From positions 215,001 through 279,000 of the forward strand of contig JAVKOQ010000020.1 in the NCBI GenBank assembly GCA_031835245.1: a stretch of 64,000 nt of DNA, read 5' to 3'. Below the pieces are notes generated by a model, which made no database searches, was not told where the DNA came from, and saw nothing but the letters and a program-made list of their open reading frames with translations. This DNA comes from Balamuthia mandrillaris. Lineage: Eukaryota > Discosea > Longamoebia > Balamuthiidae. Both the position numbers and the translations under genes were made by a program. Position 1 is the stretch's first letter, and each line of letters starts with the position of its first letter. Shown here one piece after another: positions 55,412-64,000 of this stretch.

Positions 55412-57613
55412 TTAACGATAGGGCAAAACTCTTTTCCGCCAGTTCATGTACCACTCCCTTGGTCGCTCCTTCATGCTCTCCGGGATCAGCTGGTCCTTGC
55501 TGTCGTTGAACCTGGTGCGCAAGACCGTTCGCCATATCTCCGCCGAGTGCTCCGAGTAGTTGATGTACCACAGCCAGTCCCTGCTGACGGAGGCGCAGGT
55601 GCCCAGTTGGGAGGGCTTGTCCATTTTGGAGAAGATGAGGCGCCAAAGAGAAGGAGGCAAAGTGTAAGTCGGTTGTTCTGGTTCTTGTAGTGAGGTGGAA
55701 GCAGAGGAGGAAGAAGCGTCGTCGAGTTGTTGAGAGTGCAGAGAAGAAGGTAGAGGATTGCTGTTCTGTTGAGATTGCTGTCGCAGTTGTTGTTGTTGCC
55801 TCTTTCTACGTTTCCTTCGCATCGCGTTTCTCCGCTGTTTGGATGATGTATGCTCTGATTTCTCTTCTTTGTTAGTTTCATCACTCGATGAAGAGCTAGA
55901 AGAAGCCGAAGAAGAAGGAGCTCCTTTTCTCTTCTTGCTATTTTGTTGTAGTTGCTGCTGCAAAAGTTGGGAAAGAGGAGGGAGGGTGCTCAACAGACCC
56001 TTCATATCCGTGGTCGGCACACTGTGCTGCATAGCCTTGATGGCCAGCGCACGGTCGCTGGTGATCAACAACGCCGGTCCTTTCTTCAGATGATAAAAGA
56101 GCGCGCAAGAGAGGATCTCATCATCGTTGTTCCGCTCCACTCCTCCTTTAATGAGGTTCGGCACTGCTTCCTCTGCCATTTGTGCTGTTAGCCATTTCTT
56201 GCTGTCATCTTCGGCGCTAGAAGAAAGAAGAGCAGTGTGAACTGCTTTAATGGCGACTCGAGCTTTGAAGCCAACGTCGTTTTCGTCCCTCTTGAGGCCA
56301 TCCAGCTCGCGAATGACAGCCATCGGCACCACTACTGTTTGTTGGGAGGTCTGCTTGCGGGGTTGAAGGTTGAGGATCTCCTCGAGCTCCGTCAAAAAGA
56401 CGTTGGTGTCCACCACCAAGTACTTGGCCTCTCGGATGGCTTGTTGGTGCCTGTTGATTGGCTGTTGTTGTGTTGGAGTTAAAGAAACATTGTTGTTGTT
56501 GTTAACGAGAAGCTTGTTGTTGTTCTCATCAGAGTCGTTTCCTTGTTGAGAAAGAGGAGGTGGTGAGGGTCTTCTGACAAAAGAAGGGGAGGGGCGGCGA
56601 GGAGGGGAGCGGCGACGGAAGCCAGAATAAGATGGCTTACCCGATCCTGGAGCGACTTCCTCACCCCCGGCTCGTTGCGGCGGCTTCTGTTGCTGTTCTT
56701 CCTTGTGGATCCTTGGTCCTCTTGGCAGAACAGCAGTAGGTCGTGTTCTTCCTCCTCTCAAAAACTCACGCCCCCCTCGTTGGTATGGATGGGGAGTTGG
56801 GAGAGGAAGTAAGGAAGGTTCAGGAGCGGTGTAGGTGGGAGGAGAAGGAAGGAACGGAGGAGAAGACGGAGTTGGCAATAGGCCGTTCCAATGTTGTTGT
56901 TGCTGCTGCTCCTGCTGACGCTGGTGCAACTCAAGCAAAGCGTGGTGTTGTTGCTGTTGCTGCTGTTGTTGAAGTCGCTGTTGTAACTCTCTCGCTACCA
57001 ATTGTTGGAGGTGTTGCACGAGCTGTTCTTGTTGTGGTTGCTGCTGCTGGTGCAGAGAGGGCTCAACTGCGTGTTGCTGTTGCTGGTTCCATCGCTGTTG
57101 TCGAAGGTTGTGAAGGACAAGGTCCCAAACTAGGGCGCAGGCAGGACTGCAGGCCATCAAAAGAGGAGAACGAGCGGCGAGCGGTTGAAGATCGGCCAAC
57201 GCTTGGCGGTCCAGCACGATGCTGCTTTCTCCGTAACAAGGCTTAGAGCAAACCACGCAAACGGGCAGAGAAGGATTGGATTGATTTTGTTGCGACGAAT
57301 CTACAAAAGAAGAGGGTACTTGCGAGGAACCGCCAGCATGAGAAGCTGGAGGAGAGACAAAGAAAGATGGACCAACACCACCACCTTCACTACCTCTCAT
57401 CAAGGAAGGAGGAGAAACCACGCCAGAGAACTGGGGGGTGTCGAACCATTTATTATCAGTTGGATTGTTGTGAGAGCGGTAGGCCTCGCCCTCATGGAAA
57501 GGGAATTTGGAACCCCCAGAGGGGGATGAAGACCCAGAAATAGAAAACAGCTGAGGAGGGGAAAGAGGCGGCATAGAGCCCCATTCCGTGCTTCCAGACC
57601 CAGTAAAAAACAT
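55412..57613 (-). CDS. SWT1-like PIN nuclease fused to a C-terminal F-box
   Basis: Single exon, 733 aa. N-terminal 110 residues are Gly/Ser/Pro-rich. A Cys-rich patch (VCVVCSKPCYGESSIV, then MACSPACALV) could bind zinc. Long Gln/His-rich stretches and a Pro/Arg region follow. The PIN domain (about 395-540) has YLVVDTNVFLTELEEIL with the first Asp, VVPMAVIRELDGLKRDE, ERNNDDEILSCALF and ALLITSDRALAIKA, the SWT1/SMG6-type acidic set. After a Ser/Lys/Gln stretch (KRRKRQQQQLRQQ), the last 85 residues are an F-box: TLPPSLWRLIFSKMDKPSQL, CASVSRDWLWYI. SWT1 is an RNA endonuclease of nuclear mRNP quality control. An F-box on such a nuclease is not something I know from the family. Confidence 0.85.
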   Translation of the reverse strand: MFFTGSGSTEWGSMPPLSPPQLFSISGSSSPSGGSKFPFHEGEAYRSHNNPTDNKWFDTPQFSGVVSPPSLMRGSEGGGVGPSFFVSPPASHAGGSSQVPSSFVDSSQQNQSNPSLPVCVVCSKPCYGESSIVLDRQALADLQPLAARSPLLMACSPACALVWDLVLHNLRQQRWNQQQQHAVEPSLHQQQQPQQEQLVQHLQQLVARELQQRLQQQQQQQQHHALLELHQRQQEQQQQQHWNGLLPTPSSPPFLPSPPTYTAPEPSLLPLPTPHPYQRGGREFLRGGRTRPTAVLPRGPRIHKEEQQQKPPQRAGGEEVAPGSGKPSYSGFRRRSPPRRPSPSFVRRPSPPPLSQQGNDSDENNNKLLVNNNNNVSLTPTQQQPINRHQQAIREAKYLVVDTNVFLTELEEILNLQPRKQTSQQTVVVPMAVIRELDGLKRDENDVGFKARVAIKAVHTALLSSSAEDDSKKWLTAQMAEEAVPNLIKGGVERNNDDEILSCALFYHLKKGPALLITSDRALAIKAMQHSVPTTDMKGLLSTLPPLSQLLQQQLQQNSKKRKGAPSSSASSSSSSSDETNKEEKSEHTSSKQRRNAMRRKRRKRQQQQLRQQSQQNSNPLPSSLHSQQLDDASSSSASTSLQEPEQPTYTLPPSLWRLIFSKMDKPSQLGTCASVSRDWLWYINYSEHSAEIWRTVLRTRFNDSKDQLIPESMKERPREWYMNWRKRVLPYR

Positions 57614-58015
57614 TCTAAAAAGAAACCGTCACCCAAAAGAACAGAAAGAGGGGAAAATCAAAACAAAAAAAAAAGAAGAGGAGAGGAGAAAGAAAATCAA
57701 GTTTTTTTTTGGGTGTAGAAAATAGGTGAGTGTGTGCTTGTTTGTTGTGAAAATTTTAGAGAAAATGATTTTCGCCTGAAGGTTCACAAATTTATATCCT
57801 ACTTTAAAAAGGATAAGGTGCCTGAGAAACTTCGAAGAATATTCCAAAAGTCCGCCATTGGCTGTAAACGAGGGGTGTTGCGTCAGCGAACCCCTGTTGA
57901 CGTAAGCACTACCTTGGACACTTTGTGCACGAACGCTGCACCAGGGAAAGCGTCCGTTCGATCCCAGTGGGGCGTTGTTATTTTTTTCCCTGATCAAGAA
58001 AGAGAGCAACTCGCT
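57614..58015. other. divergent promoter region, no gene seen
   Basis: Lies between the PIN/F-box gene (minus) and the F-box-like gene (plus). The plus frame is open from 57734 but its composition (MLVCCENFRENDFRLKVHKF) is not clearly coding. A GTTCGATCCC at 57956 recalls a tRNA T-arm, but no cloverleaf forms. Confidence 0.35.
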
Positions 58016-58729
58016 ATGAAGCAATTTTTCACCCGCACTCGCCGCTCCCTACGACCACAACCTGAACCTTCTTCTTCTTCTTCCCCTTCCTCCTCCTCCT
58101 CCTCCTCCTCCTCCTCCTCCTCCTCTAGTGCGGCGACCACTGCGACCGAGCCCACGTCCACAGCCACAACGACACCCTTACCCAACGAAACAACCACTGC
58201 TTTGGCCTTTCTTTGGGCGTGGCAACAAAACCAACAACACCAGCCGCAACAGGACGCCGACACGAAGCAAGCCCATCTTGGTGTTTTGCCTTTTGAATTG
58301 ATTCGTCAGATAGTGGAACATCATCTGCCTCACGTTCGATTCTACGAGACCAGGAACACATGGGGCTGGGGTGGCGGTGGTGCAGGTCCTCTGCTCAAAG
58401 TAAGGTTTGTTGGTGTGGCCAGCTCTGCTGGCATCGAAGCTCTCTTCGTGAACGACGTGCCTGTGCATCAACCTCTTATTGAAAAGAAGAAGAAACAAAA
58501 AGAAGCAGAGAATGAAGGAGAAGGTGAAGAACGAGAACCAGAACAAGAAGAATATTTGGAGGTTAGTTGGGAGAGGGAACACAATGGCGTGGACTCGACG
58601 AGAGCGGCCAAGCCGCACACAGCGAAGCTGTCCTTCTCTCCCGATAGGACAAAGTTTGAGGGCGGCTGCTATCACCACAACGAAGGCGTCATCGGTTGGT
58701 TTGGCGAACAAAAGAAGCCTCACCCCTAG
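58016..58729 (+). CDS. F-box-like protein of unknown function
   Basis: Single exon, 237 aa from MKQFFTRTRRSLRPQPEPSS; the frame is open further upstream to 57734. The first 90 residues are Ser/Thr/Gln-rich. GVLPFELIRQIVEHHLPHVR looks like the first F-box helix, but the second half is replaced by WGWGGGGAGPLLKVRFVGVA. The rest has GIEALFVNDVPVHQPLIE, an acidic Lys/Glu loop, LEVSWEREHNG, and KLSFSPDRTKFEGGCYHHNE. This could be a beta-rich ligand domain (SPRY- or C2-like), but I cannot assign it. Confidence 0.5.
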   Translation: MKQFFTRTRRSLRPQPEPSSSSSPSSSSSSSSSSSSSSAATTATEPTSTATTTPLPNETTTALAFLWAWQQNQQHQPQQDADTKQAHLGVLPFELIRQIVEHHLPHVRFYETRNTWGWGGGGAGPLLKVRFVGVASSAGIEALFVNDVPVHQPLIEKKKKQKEAENEGEGEEREPEQEEYLEVSWEREHNGVDSTRAAKPHTAKLSFSPDRTKFEGGCYHHNEGVIGWFGEQKKPHP

Positions 58730-58907
58730 AAGCAAACTAGAGGATGCCTGCCCGCATAGCGCACGGTGCAGAATCGTAATTTATCACCAATTTTGTCGAT
58801 AAACTCCCATTTTTTTCGATACGTTCAGCGAAATTGAAACGTACGTCATCGTTTCTTATTTGGATAGTGAATGACATCAGCAATTTCACTCGTCAAAAGA
58901 AACAAAA

Positions 58908-59708
58908 ATGGCAGCAGCGGACTCGGGTTTGCACTTTGAGAGCGCCACGGAGGACCTGTTGGATGAACTCTATGCCTTGGAAGTCGCTTGTACTCTCTCC
59001 TCACCCTCCCCACTTTTCCGATCAAACGGGGGCTCGTTAACTTGTCCTTTTATTTCCTAGCCTATCCCTCCGATGAAGCTGCCACTAAAGAAAAGATGAG
59101 GTTACGGCTGACGGCGGCTGCTCCGTTCTTCAGGGTCGCTTTTCAGAAAGACGGAGGAGAGGAGGAAAAACGTTTGGTGGGCTTTGTTTGCAGCACTTTG
59201 GTGGAGGGCGATTCGCTCACCCATAGCTCCATGGCCGAACACGCTCCTCATGGAAGTACGTTACAAGTCATCTTTTTCTGTTGTCTATAGTAATTTGCTT
59301 TTACTATTTCTGTTTCTGTTTCTGTTTCTTTTTCTTCTTCTTTTTATTCTTTCTTTCTTTTCCTTCTTTTCCTGTTTTTTATTATCTTAATATTTTTTCA
59401 CGTTGCGTTACTCTCGGCCTTTTAACAAAACACCAACACAAAAACACAAAGCGACCCTTTGCATCCACTCTGTTGTCATTCATAAAGACTTTAGAAGAAA
59501 AGGTTTTGGGACGAAGATGCTGCGGGCCTACATGGACCACATCGCAGAGCAGCACCCTGAAATCACTCTCGTGCTCCTCATCACTCACCAATACCTCGTC
59601 TCTTTCTACCAAAGCTGTGGCTTTCGGTTGGTTGGAAAGAGCTCTGTGGTGCATGGTCCTGATCCTTGGTTCGAGATGGCACTCACACCTTCTCCATCTT
59701 CTTCATGA
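58908..59708 (+). CDS. GNAT-family N-acetyltransferase (AANAT-like)
   Basis: Exons 58908-58989, 59061-59255, 59452-59708, 177 aa. The arylalkylamine N-acetyltransferase pattern is visible: an N-terminal helix ending ALEVASYPSDEAATKEKMR (as E-x-x-x-Y-P-x-D-E-A), beta strands (FFRVAF, LVGFVCSTLVEG, HGTTLCIHSVVIHKDFRRKG) with the acetyl-CoA loop RRKGFG, and ALLITHQYLVSFYQSCGFRL with V-G. GNAT enzymes acetylate amines from acetyl-CoA. Fungal and microbial AANATs act on polyamines or aromatic amines, so a detoxifying role is plausible, but the substrate is not known. The unusual spacing of exons puts the CoA motif in exon 3. Confidence 0.88.
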
Positions 59709-59807
59709 GTAAACGTTCATTATTCAAGCAGAAGGCACACCTAAAGTTTATTTTCTTACAAAGAAAAGAGGAATGGAGAGGAATGAAAAAGACGAAAGCG
59801 TTACGTT

Positions 59808-60547
59808 TCAACAAAATCCAGAACAGCCATAACGATGGCATCTATAACAGTAGCTGCTGCCAGAAGAGGGTCCACCTGTTGGGAAGTGATTGATGATGTT
59901 TCTTTGCATCTCATGCATGGTTCGGCTTATCTGAGATTGCAAGGCGATGGCCTGGTGAGCACGTGCCAACGCGGCTTGTTTGATGCTCTCCTTCAGTTGA
60001 GGAGTTGGGGCAATGTCAGGAGAGACTTCGAAACCAGCCTTGCTCAATGAGGCTAAGTGCTTGTCAGTCGTCTACATTCACAAAGAATACAAATAATGAA
60101 AAAAAGAACGAAAAGGAGAGAAGAAAGACACATAAACGAAACCTCTAAAAGTTCATCGAGAGCCACCAAAAGAAACGCTTCAGCCCCAAGTTTTGGAGGT
60201 TCGCCACACGCGTGGTCGTAGAGCTTGCACGCTTTCTCGAACACTTCTTGCGTCAAAGGAGGATCCCCGAAAAACGCGTTCATTTGGTTGAACTCATGGA
60301 GGCTCAACTCACCATCAGAGTCACTATCGAAACGATTGAAGATGGTTAATAAGATGCCTCTATAGTTGTCGGTAAGCGTTCCGTCAGAGAGCACAAGAGG
60401 AGCTTTCGGCTCAAACTGCCAGTTGAACGGCAATTGTGTTTGTTGCTTGCGCAGAGCCTTTCGTTGGTTTTCTTGTTCGTTTAATTCTTGTTGGTAGAGA
60501 GCCTGCCAAACGTCTTGTTCGTTTTGTTGTTGCGGTTGTCCCCACAT
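59808..60547 (-). CDS. EF-hand protein, single canonical loop
   Basis: Exons 60547-60143 and 60071-59808, 222 aa. One canonical EF loop, FDSDSDGELSLHEFNQM, follows the helix LLTIFNR. The N-terminus is Gln/Asn/Glu-rich and helical (QQNEQDVWQALYQQELNEQE). The C-terminal exon is helical and ends with PTGGPSSGSSYCYRCHRYGC, with four Cys in the last 13 residues. The layout (a WQ/EF-hand, then DELLE, then a Ser/Gly tail) resembles the animal and plant EF-hand proteins of unknown role sometimes called EFCAB/ 'EF hand associated'; no firm ortholog. Calcium binding at the one loop is likely. Confidence 0.65.
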
Positions 60548-60712
60548 AATTTTCGTTCTTCTCTCTGGCTGTCCTCGCTCTGTCCTCTCAATATTGCTTG
60601 CTTTCTCCCCAGGAAACAAACAAAGATGCAAAGCTATAGTTTGGTTACAAAAATGAAGAGTGTTCAATACGGGTCAACGGGACATTTATTGGGAGTTGAT
60701 AAAAACAAATGA

Positions 60713-62082
60713 CTAAATGATCACTGAATCCGAGTGATCATTGTGGAGTTGAACGAACCTGCGAAGACCTTCTTTGAGCGTGTTTGTGTCTGGGACGTCC
60801 ATGAAGCCTTTTTGTATGTTTGAAACGCTAAGAACTGAGCGAAGAGCAAAACAGATGTGTTATTGCGAGTATACCTATTCGAATGTGACCAGGCAGACCG
60901 AAGAAAGTGCCTTGAGTGACACCGGTGTCATGCTCTCGTATCAACCTCTTCACGAATTCGTTATCATCAATGAGTTGGCCTGTATCAGCACATTCATGAG
61001 AAAGAGGAACAAGTGAGAGAGAAGAGAGGAGAGGGCGAAAAAACAGAGACCTTTATCATTTCGTGGCAATTCAGCGATGAGAGTGTTGCCGCCATCAGGA
61101 GCAAAGAACTGCACTCCACCGTCGGATAATATCTGTTTCACAATTGCATAGCGTTCCTCGCGCAGTTGTCTTATATCATGCAACACCTGTCATAACACAA
61201 CGGCCCTTTACAAACGAGGAAGAGACTACTAGAAGAGGGAAATAAAACGAGAAAGAGAAGTACTGACCGTATCACGATGCTCAAAGAATTGAAGCCACAG
61301 ATTTTCCAACACAGCAGAATTGGCCACAGCGGCCACCGTATTATAGGCGATAACGCCTTCCACAATATCCTTATTGCAAGATAGCACAGCGCCCATGCGA
61401 ATACCTGACAAACCATACGTCTTCGTGGTGCTTGTAGTACAAACCACGTCTCGCCCTAAGGTTGCCGCACATGGAATGTCCCCTGATACTGCCATCTCTC
61501 TATATATCTCATCTATCATCAAGATGGTCCGTCTTTTTTGTTCATGGTGACCGCTTTCGTTGCTTGAGGAAGAAGAGTTGTTGAAAGCTTCTATCAACTG
61601 AACAATCTCGGAAAGGTTGCGAACGGCAAAGGAGCTTGGGTTATGAAGGTTGGTGAGGAGGACCACCCGTGGGTGATGTTCCTCCAAAAGGGCTTTTAAT
61701 TGTTGGAGGTCCACTTGAAAGCCGTTTTGAGGCGTTCTGGGAAGATCCACCACCTTGGCGCCAGTGGCTTTGGCTGAGGCGTGCAATGCCTTTTTGTTCA
61801 ATGCTGTTGTTTAGAAAAAGACGCAAAGAAGAACAGAAGAAAGAAACGGCAAGAAAGAAGGAAAGAGAAGACAAAAAAAAAAAAGAATGAGAAGTAAAAC
61901 CTCATAGCCAGGTCGTTCAACCAGAATGGTGTCTTGATGGTCAGCGAGGACGTGAAGCACGTGATGGTTGGCCAAGGAGCCGCCCCCCGCGATCAGCACT
62001 ATGTCCTCTGGTTGCATACCATACGCCAAACCAACCTTCTCACGAGCAGCAGGGCTTCCTCCTAAAACCACAACTATCAGAG

Positions 62083-62125
<43 letters not shown>

Positions 62126-62378
62126 AACGACAAGAAAGAAAGAAACGACAAGAAAGAAAGAAAGAATGAAAGAAACGACAAGAAAGAAAGTGAGAACAGA
62201 AAAGATAAAAACGAAAGGAACCGCCATGAAGAGAGTCTTTTGTCCAAAGAGGGTCGAAACGAAAGGGTACTTTGAGACACGTGTCGGAGGGGCCGTTGCT
62301 GCCGCGAAGGTCGTAGGTGACGGGCTGCCTGCGATGGGCTCTATCCGCGTAATGCCACAAGTATTCCGAGCGCTTCAT
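60713..62378 (-). CDS. class I/II PLP-dependent aminotransferase
   Basis: Six exons: 62378-62222, 62061-61909, 61803-61268, 61186-61051, 60979-60875, 60834-60713. Aminotransferase landmarks: GGSPAAREKVGLAYGMQPED, VLIAGGGSLANHHVLHVLAD, LLTNLHNPSSFAVRNL (N-P motif), RRTILMIDEIYREMAV (Asp that binds the pyridine N), TTSTTKTYGLSGIRMGAVL with the PLP Lys, and a C-terminal Arg region (PGHIRIGV). The start of exon 3 closes in frame only if exon 2 ends at 61909 with a GC donor (CCTG|GC); a GT donor eight bases further on gives an immediate stop. The substrate is not clear; DegT/kynurenine-type specificity cannot be told. Intron 1 is AAAG repeat with ACGACAAG units. Confidence 0.82.
60716..60742. repeat. 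10-bp stem hairpin at the end of the aminotransferase gene
   Basis: AATGATCACT, a 7-nt loop, then AGTGATCATT. It overlaps the last codons of the aminotransferase (HNDHSDSVII) and ends at its stop. It may be a 3' end or stability element, or chance in a coding end. Confidence 0.45.
62085..62205. repeat. (AAAG)n with AAACGACAAG units, aminotransferase intron 1
   Basis: Ten or more AAAG units, then GAAACGACAAGAAAG units repeated, in the intron 62221-62062. In the gene's sense: TTTC with CTTGTCGTTTC, shared with the introns at 37.6, 54.3 and 16.3 kb in related form. Confidence 0.85.
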
Positions 62379-62484
62379 TCCTTTCTTTGCTCTTTTTCCT
62401 CTCGAAAATTCGTGTCGTCATGATGAATACAATCCCTTTTTAATGAATTTTTCTTCGAAAGAAAGAAACTCAGCACCACCAAGA

Positions 62485-62832
62485 ATGGCCAGCCAGGACG
62501 CCGCACAGCCCACCCAACTGGCGCTCGTCCAGCTACAAATGGACTCCTACATCCAGAAGCTGTATGACCTCCTGGTCCAGCTGCGCTCCAAGATGTGCAA
62601 CGAGTCATCCTTGGGATTGATGCCCTACATGATCTTTCCCTCCAGCGAGCTCTTGGAGATGGCCACGCGCATGCCCACCACCCTGGAGCAGCTCCAAGCA
62701 TGTGGGGTCATCTCCCAGAAAAAGATTTGGACGTATGGACCGCGCTTTGTCTCTGTGATTTGCGAGTTTGTGGCCTGCAACCCGCCAGCCCGCCTCCTCA
62801 GATACCAAGCCCTCACTGAACCAACAGACTAA
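62485..62832 (+). CDS. HRDC-domain-only small protein 2
   Basis: Single exon, 115 aa, paralog of the gene at 50126. SYIQKLYDLLVQLRSKMCNE, PYMIFPSSELLEMATRMPTT and LEQLQACGVISQKKIWTYGP match an HRDC domain more closely than paralog 1 does (the RecQ pattern is L..L..LR ... FP...LLE.A...P.T...L ... G). Ends AQPTQLALVQLQ and RLLRYQALTEPTD are shared with paralog 1. No helicase or exonuclease partner is attached. About 45 residues of possible upstream frame (from 62443) are not counted. Likely a stand-alone DNA-binding protein. Confidence 0.72.
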   Translation: MASQDAAQPTQLALVQLQMDSYIQKLYDLLVQLRSKMCNESSLGLMPYMIFPSSELLEMATRMPTTLEQLQACGVISQKKIWTYGPRFVSVICEFVACNPPARLLRYQALTEPTD

Positions 62833-63199
62833 ACTGGTGGTTGTTTACCACGTATAATAAAGCTGATGATGACCAACACTGGACCAGAGAGTGAAGCTCT
62901 CCTTTGCTGGGAGACTGATGGAAAGGACAAAATGGTTCACATGTTCAGTTGTTTTATCAGGGTTTGCTCCTTGGGTGATGTGCTGAATCCTGCGTTGACT
63001 TTCAGCAATGTTCGCCTGCTTGCTTCATTAGCATACAATGATTATGGCTACATTTTTTTTGGAGTTTTCTGAGCTTCATTCGCTCCAATCAGTTTCAAAC
63101 CTGTTCTTCCTATTTAACATGGTTGGCTTGGCCAGGGTTTTTTGCATTGTACCTATCACACACACTTTCTCTTTTCTGTCACAAAGCAAAACTCGAACT
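62833..63199. other. intergenic, no gene seen
   Basis: Spacer between HRDC-only gene 2 and the B-box gene, moderately AT-rich, no conserved frame or RNA signal recognised. T-runs near 63050 may mark the 3' end or promoter. Confidence 0.4.
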
Positions 63200-63667
63200 A
63201 TGTTATGCCTTCTTTGTGATCAGCCCACAGATTTCCAATGTGTAAACTGTGCTGAACCCATTTGCGTGTTTCATAGCTTTGACCACACCCATGTGGCCCG
63301 TCAAAGCCACACCACCATGACGGTCTTGCAGCAACGTCTGTGCGCCTTCTGCAATGATGTGAACCTAATAATTGATGACGAATGGAAAATGGTACATTAT
63401 TGCTTCATCCTGAACTTCATCTGTCTTTTTCTAACAACTACTCTTCAGGTTCAACTGATATTTGTATTGAATATACTCATCCTGCCCATACCCTGTGTAT
63501 GCTACTATGCGATGACCTGCCCAGACAGGGTCAAGAAGAAAGTGGAAGAGTACAACAAAACACTTTTCTCACAAACCCATCAAGGTCACCTGAGGCAAAC
63601 ATGCATTCTTCCTCTATCCCGCCAGCCATTTCCAAGCCCCGCAACCCCGGTTCATGAGCCATCATGA
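63200..63667 (+). CDS. B-box zinc finger protein (small)
   Basis: Exons 63200-63391 and 63449-63667, 136 aa. The start MLCLLCDQPTDFQCVNCAEP continues I-C-V-F-H-S-F-D-H-T-H. This gives C-x2-C-x7-C-x2-C-x4-C-x2-H-x3-H-x1-H, a close fit to the B-box zinc finger of TRIM proteins. A second pair LCAFCNDVN follows. After the intron, the in-frame exon reads VQLIFVLNILILPIP, a hydrophobic stretch, then KKKVEEYNKTLFSQTHQG. A different frame of the same exon (GSTDICIEYTHPAHTLCMLL) also looks coding, so splicing or frame may differ from my model. Function is unknown; B-boxes mediate protein binding. Confidence 0.55.
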   Translation: MLCLLCDQPTDFQCVNCAEPICVFHSFDHTHVARQSHTTMTVLQQRLCAFCNDVNLIIDDEWKMVHYCFILNFICLFLTTTLQVQLIFVLNILILPIPCVCYYAMTCPDRVKKKVEEYNKTLFSQTHQGHLRQTCILPLSRQPFPSPATPVHEPS

Positions 63668-63901
63668 GAATGCAGCCGAAGAGGACGGTACCGACAAGAG
63701 GCCCCTCCTGAGCCCCGCCGATACCGTGCCAAAGTACTCGCGAAAAAATATCCGCCTATCAGGAATTCCCAAGCATCCAAATTTAAAATATTTGAAGCAT
63801 GTAAATAATTTGAAGCATTCGTTACTATTTTTGGTAACCAAACATTTGCAAAACAACCAGCAAAATGAGGGGAGATGCCCTTTTTTATTTTTTTTGTGCG
63901 T

Positions 63902-64000
63902 TCAGCCATCATCGTCCGTCGATAAAGCCTCCTCGTACCACCGCCTATCCATGGCCCACTCCGCTATGCGCGTCTGACCGAGGCTCCAGGCCACGCACTC
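63902..64000 (-). CDS. C-terminal end of an unknown gene (partial)
   Basis: From the window edge the minus strand is open for 32 codons (ECVAWSLGQTRIAEWAMDRR, then WYEEALSTDDDG) ending at a TGA at 63902-63904. The composition and the acidic end suggest the C-terminus of a real protein. Nothing more can be said without the sequence beyond 64000. Confidence 0.35.
   Translation of the reverse strand, partial: ECVAWSLGQTRIAEWAMDRRWYEEALSTDDDG

Noticed and set aside
57940-57975. tRNA T-arm near GTTCGATCCC
   Set aside because: The flanking bases do not form a T stem and there is no matching acceptor.
60716-60742. Rho-independent type terminator
   Set aside because: The hairpin lacks a following T-run in the gene's direction, and such terminators are not used in eukaryotic nuclei.

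Overview
The window is nuclear DNA of a unicellular eukaryote. Nearly every gene is split by several short introns (roughly 55-350 nt, almost all GT-AG), genes lie close together on both strands, and proteins carry long Ser, Gln, Glu and Lys runs. An amoebozoan of the Acanthamoeba/Balamuthia kind fits best: the F-box expansion, ankyrin-like repeats of the type also seen in amoebae and their giant viruses, and a bacterial-type DeoC. The organism name is inference, not something the sequence proves.

Layout. 1-1.06 kb: tail of an unknown gene and a decayed Ty3/gypsy fossil. 1.5-3.7 kb: SPFH/Band 7 protein. 3.8-8.1 kb: a gene graveyard with two broken RecQ-like helicase copies, degenerate coiled-coil remnants, a perfect 56-bp inverted repeat and a GAGGGC hexanucleotide array. 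8.3-11 kb: WWE-PARP gene with an in-frame stop. 11.3-13.5 kb: DHHC palmitoyltransferase with a 7-nt microexon. 13.7-15.7 kb: four-helix membrane protein and a small presequence-like protein. 15.8-21.2 kb: RNase H2 subunit A and the U3 snoRNP protein MPP10. 21.5-25.7 kb: large TPR-like protein. 26-28.8 kb: mitochondrial carrier and DDRGK1. 29 kb: tRNA-His(GTG). 29.2-31.8 kb: FEN1-like nuclease with a C-terminal membrane anchor. 31.9-38 kb: ankyrin-like protein, LURP/scramblase-fold protein, Kelch protein, SLC25A46-like carrier. 38.5-43.9 kb: three tandem F-box/SPRY paralogs and an F-box/LRR gene. 44-49.8 kb: DeoC and a RhoGEF with a PB1 domain. 50-55 kb: HRDC-only protein, BTB, LIM, TAF9, tRNA 2'-phosphotransferase. 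55.4-62.9 kb: PIN/F-box protein, F-box-like protein, GNAT, EF-hand protein, class I aminotransferase, second HRDC-only protein. 63-64 kb: B-box protein and the end of another gene.

Themes. Up to seven F-box or F-box-like genes lie between 32 and 59 kb, pointing to SCF-type ubiquitin ligase adaptors. Several housekeeping RNA factors are present (MPP10, TRPT1, RNase H2A, TAF9, tRNA-His). Most low-complexity repeats sit inside introns and are usually pyrimidine-rich on the transcribed-sense strand, as if the polypyrimidine tract had expanded. A perfect TGTCGACA palindrome recurs upstream of divergent genes. Exon coordinates were read by eye from frame and splice signals; most gene models were checked for a total length divisible by three.
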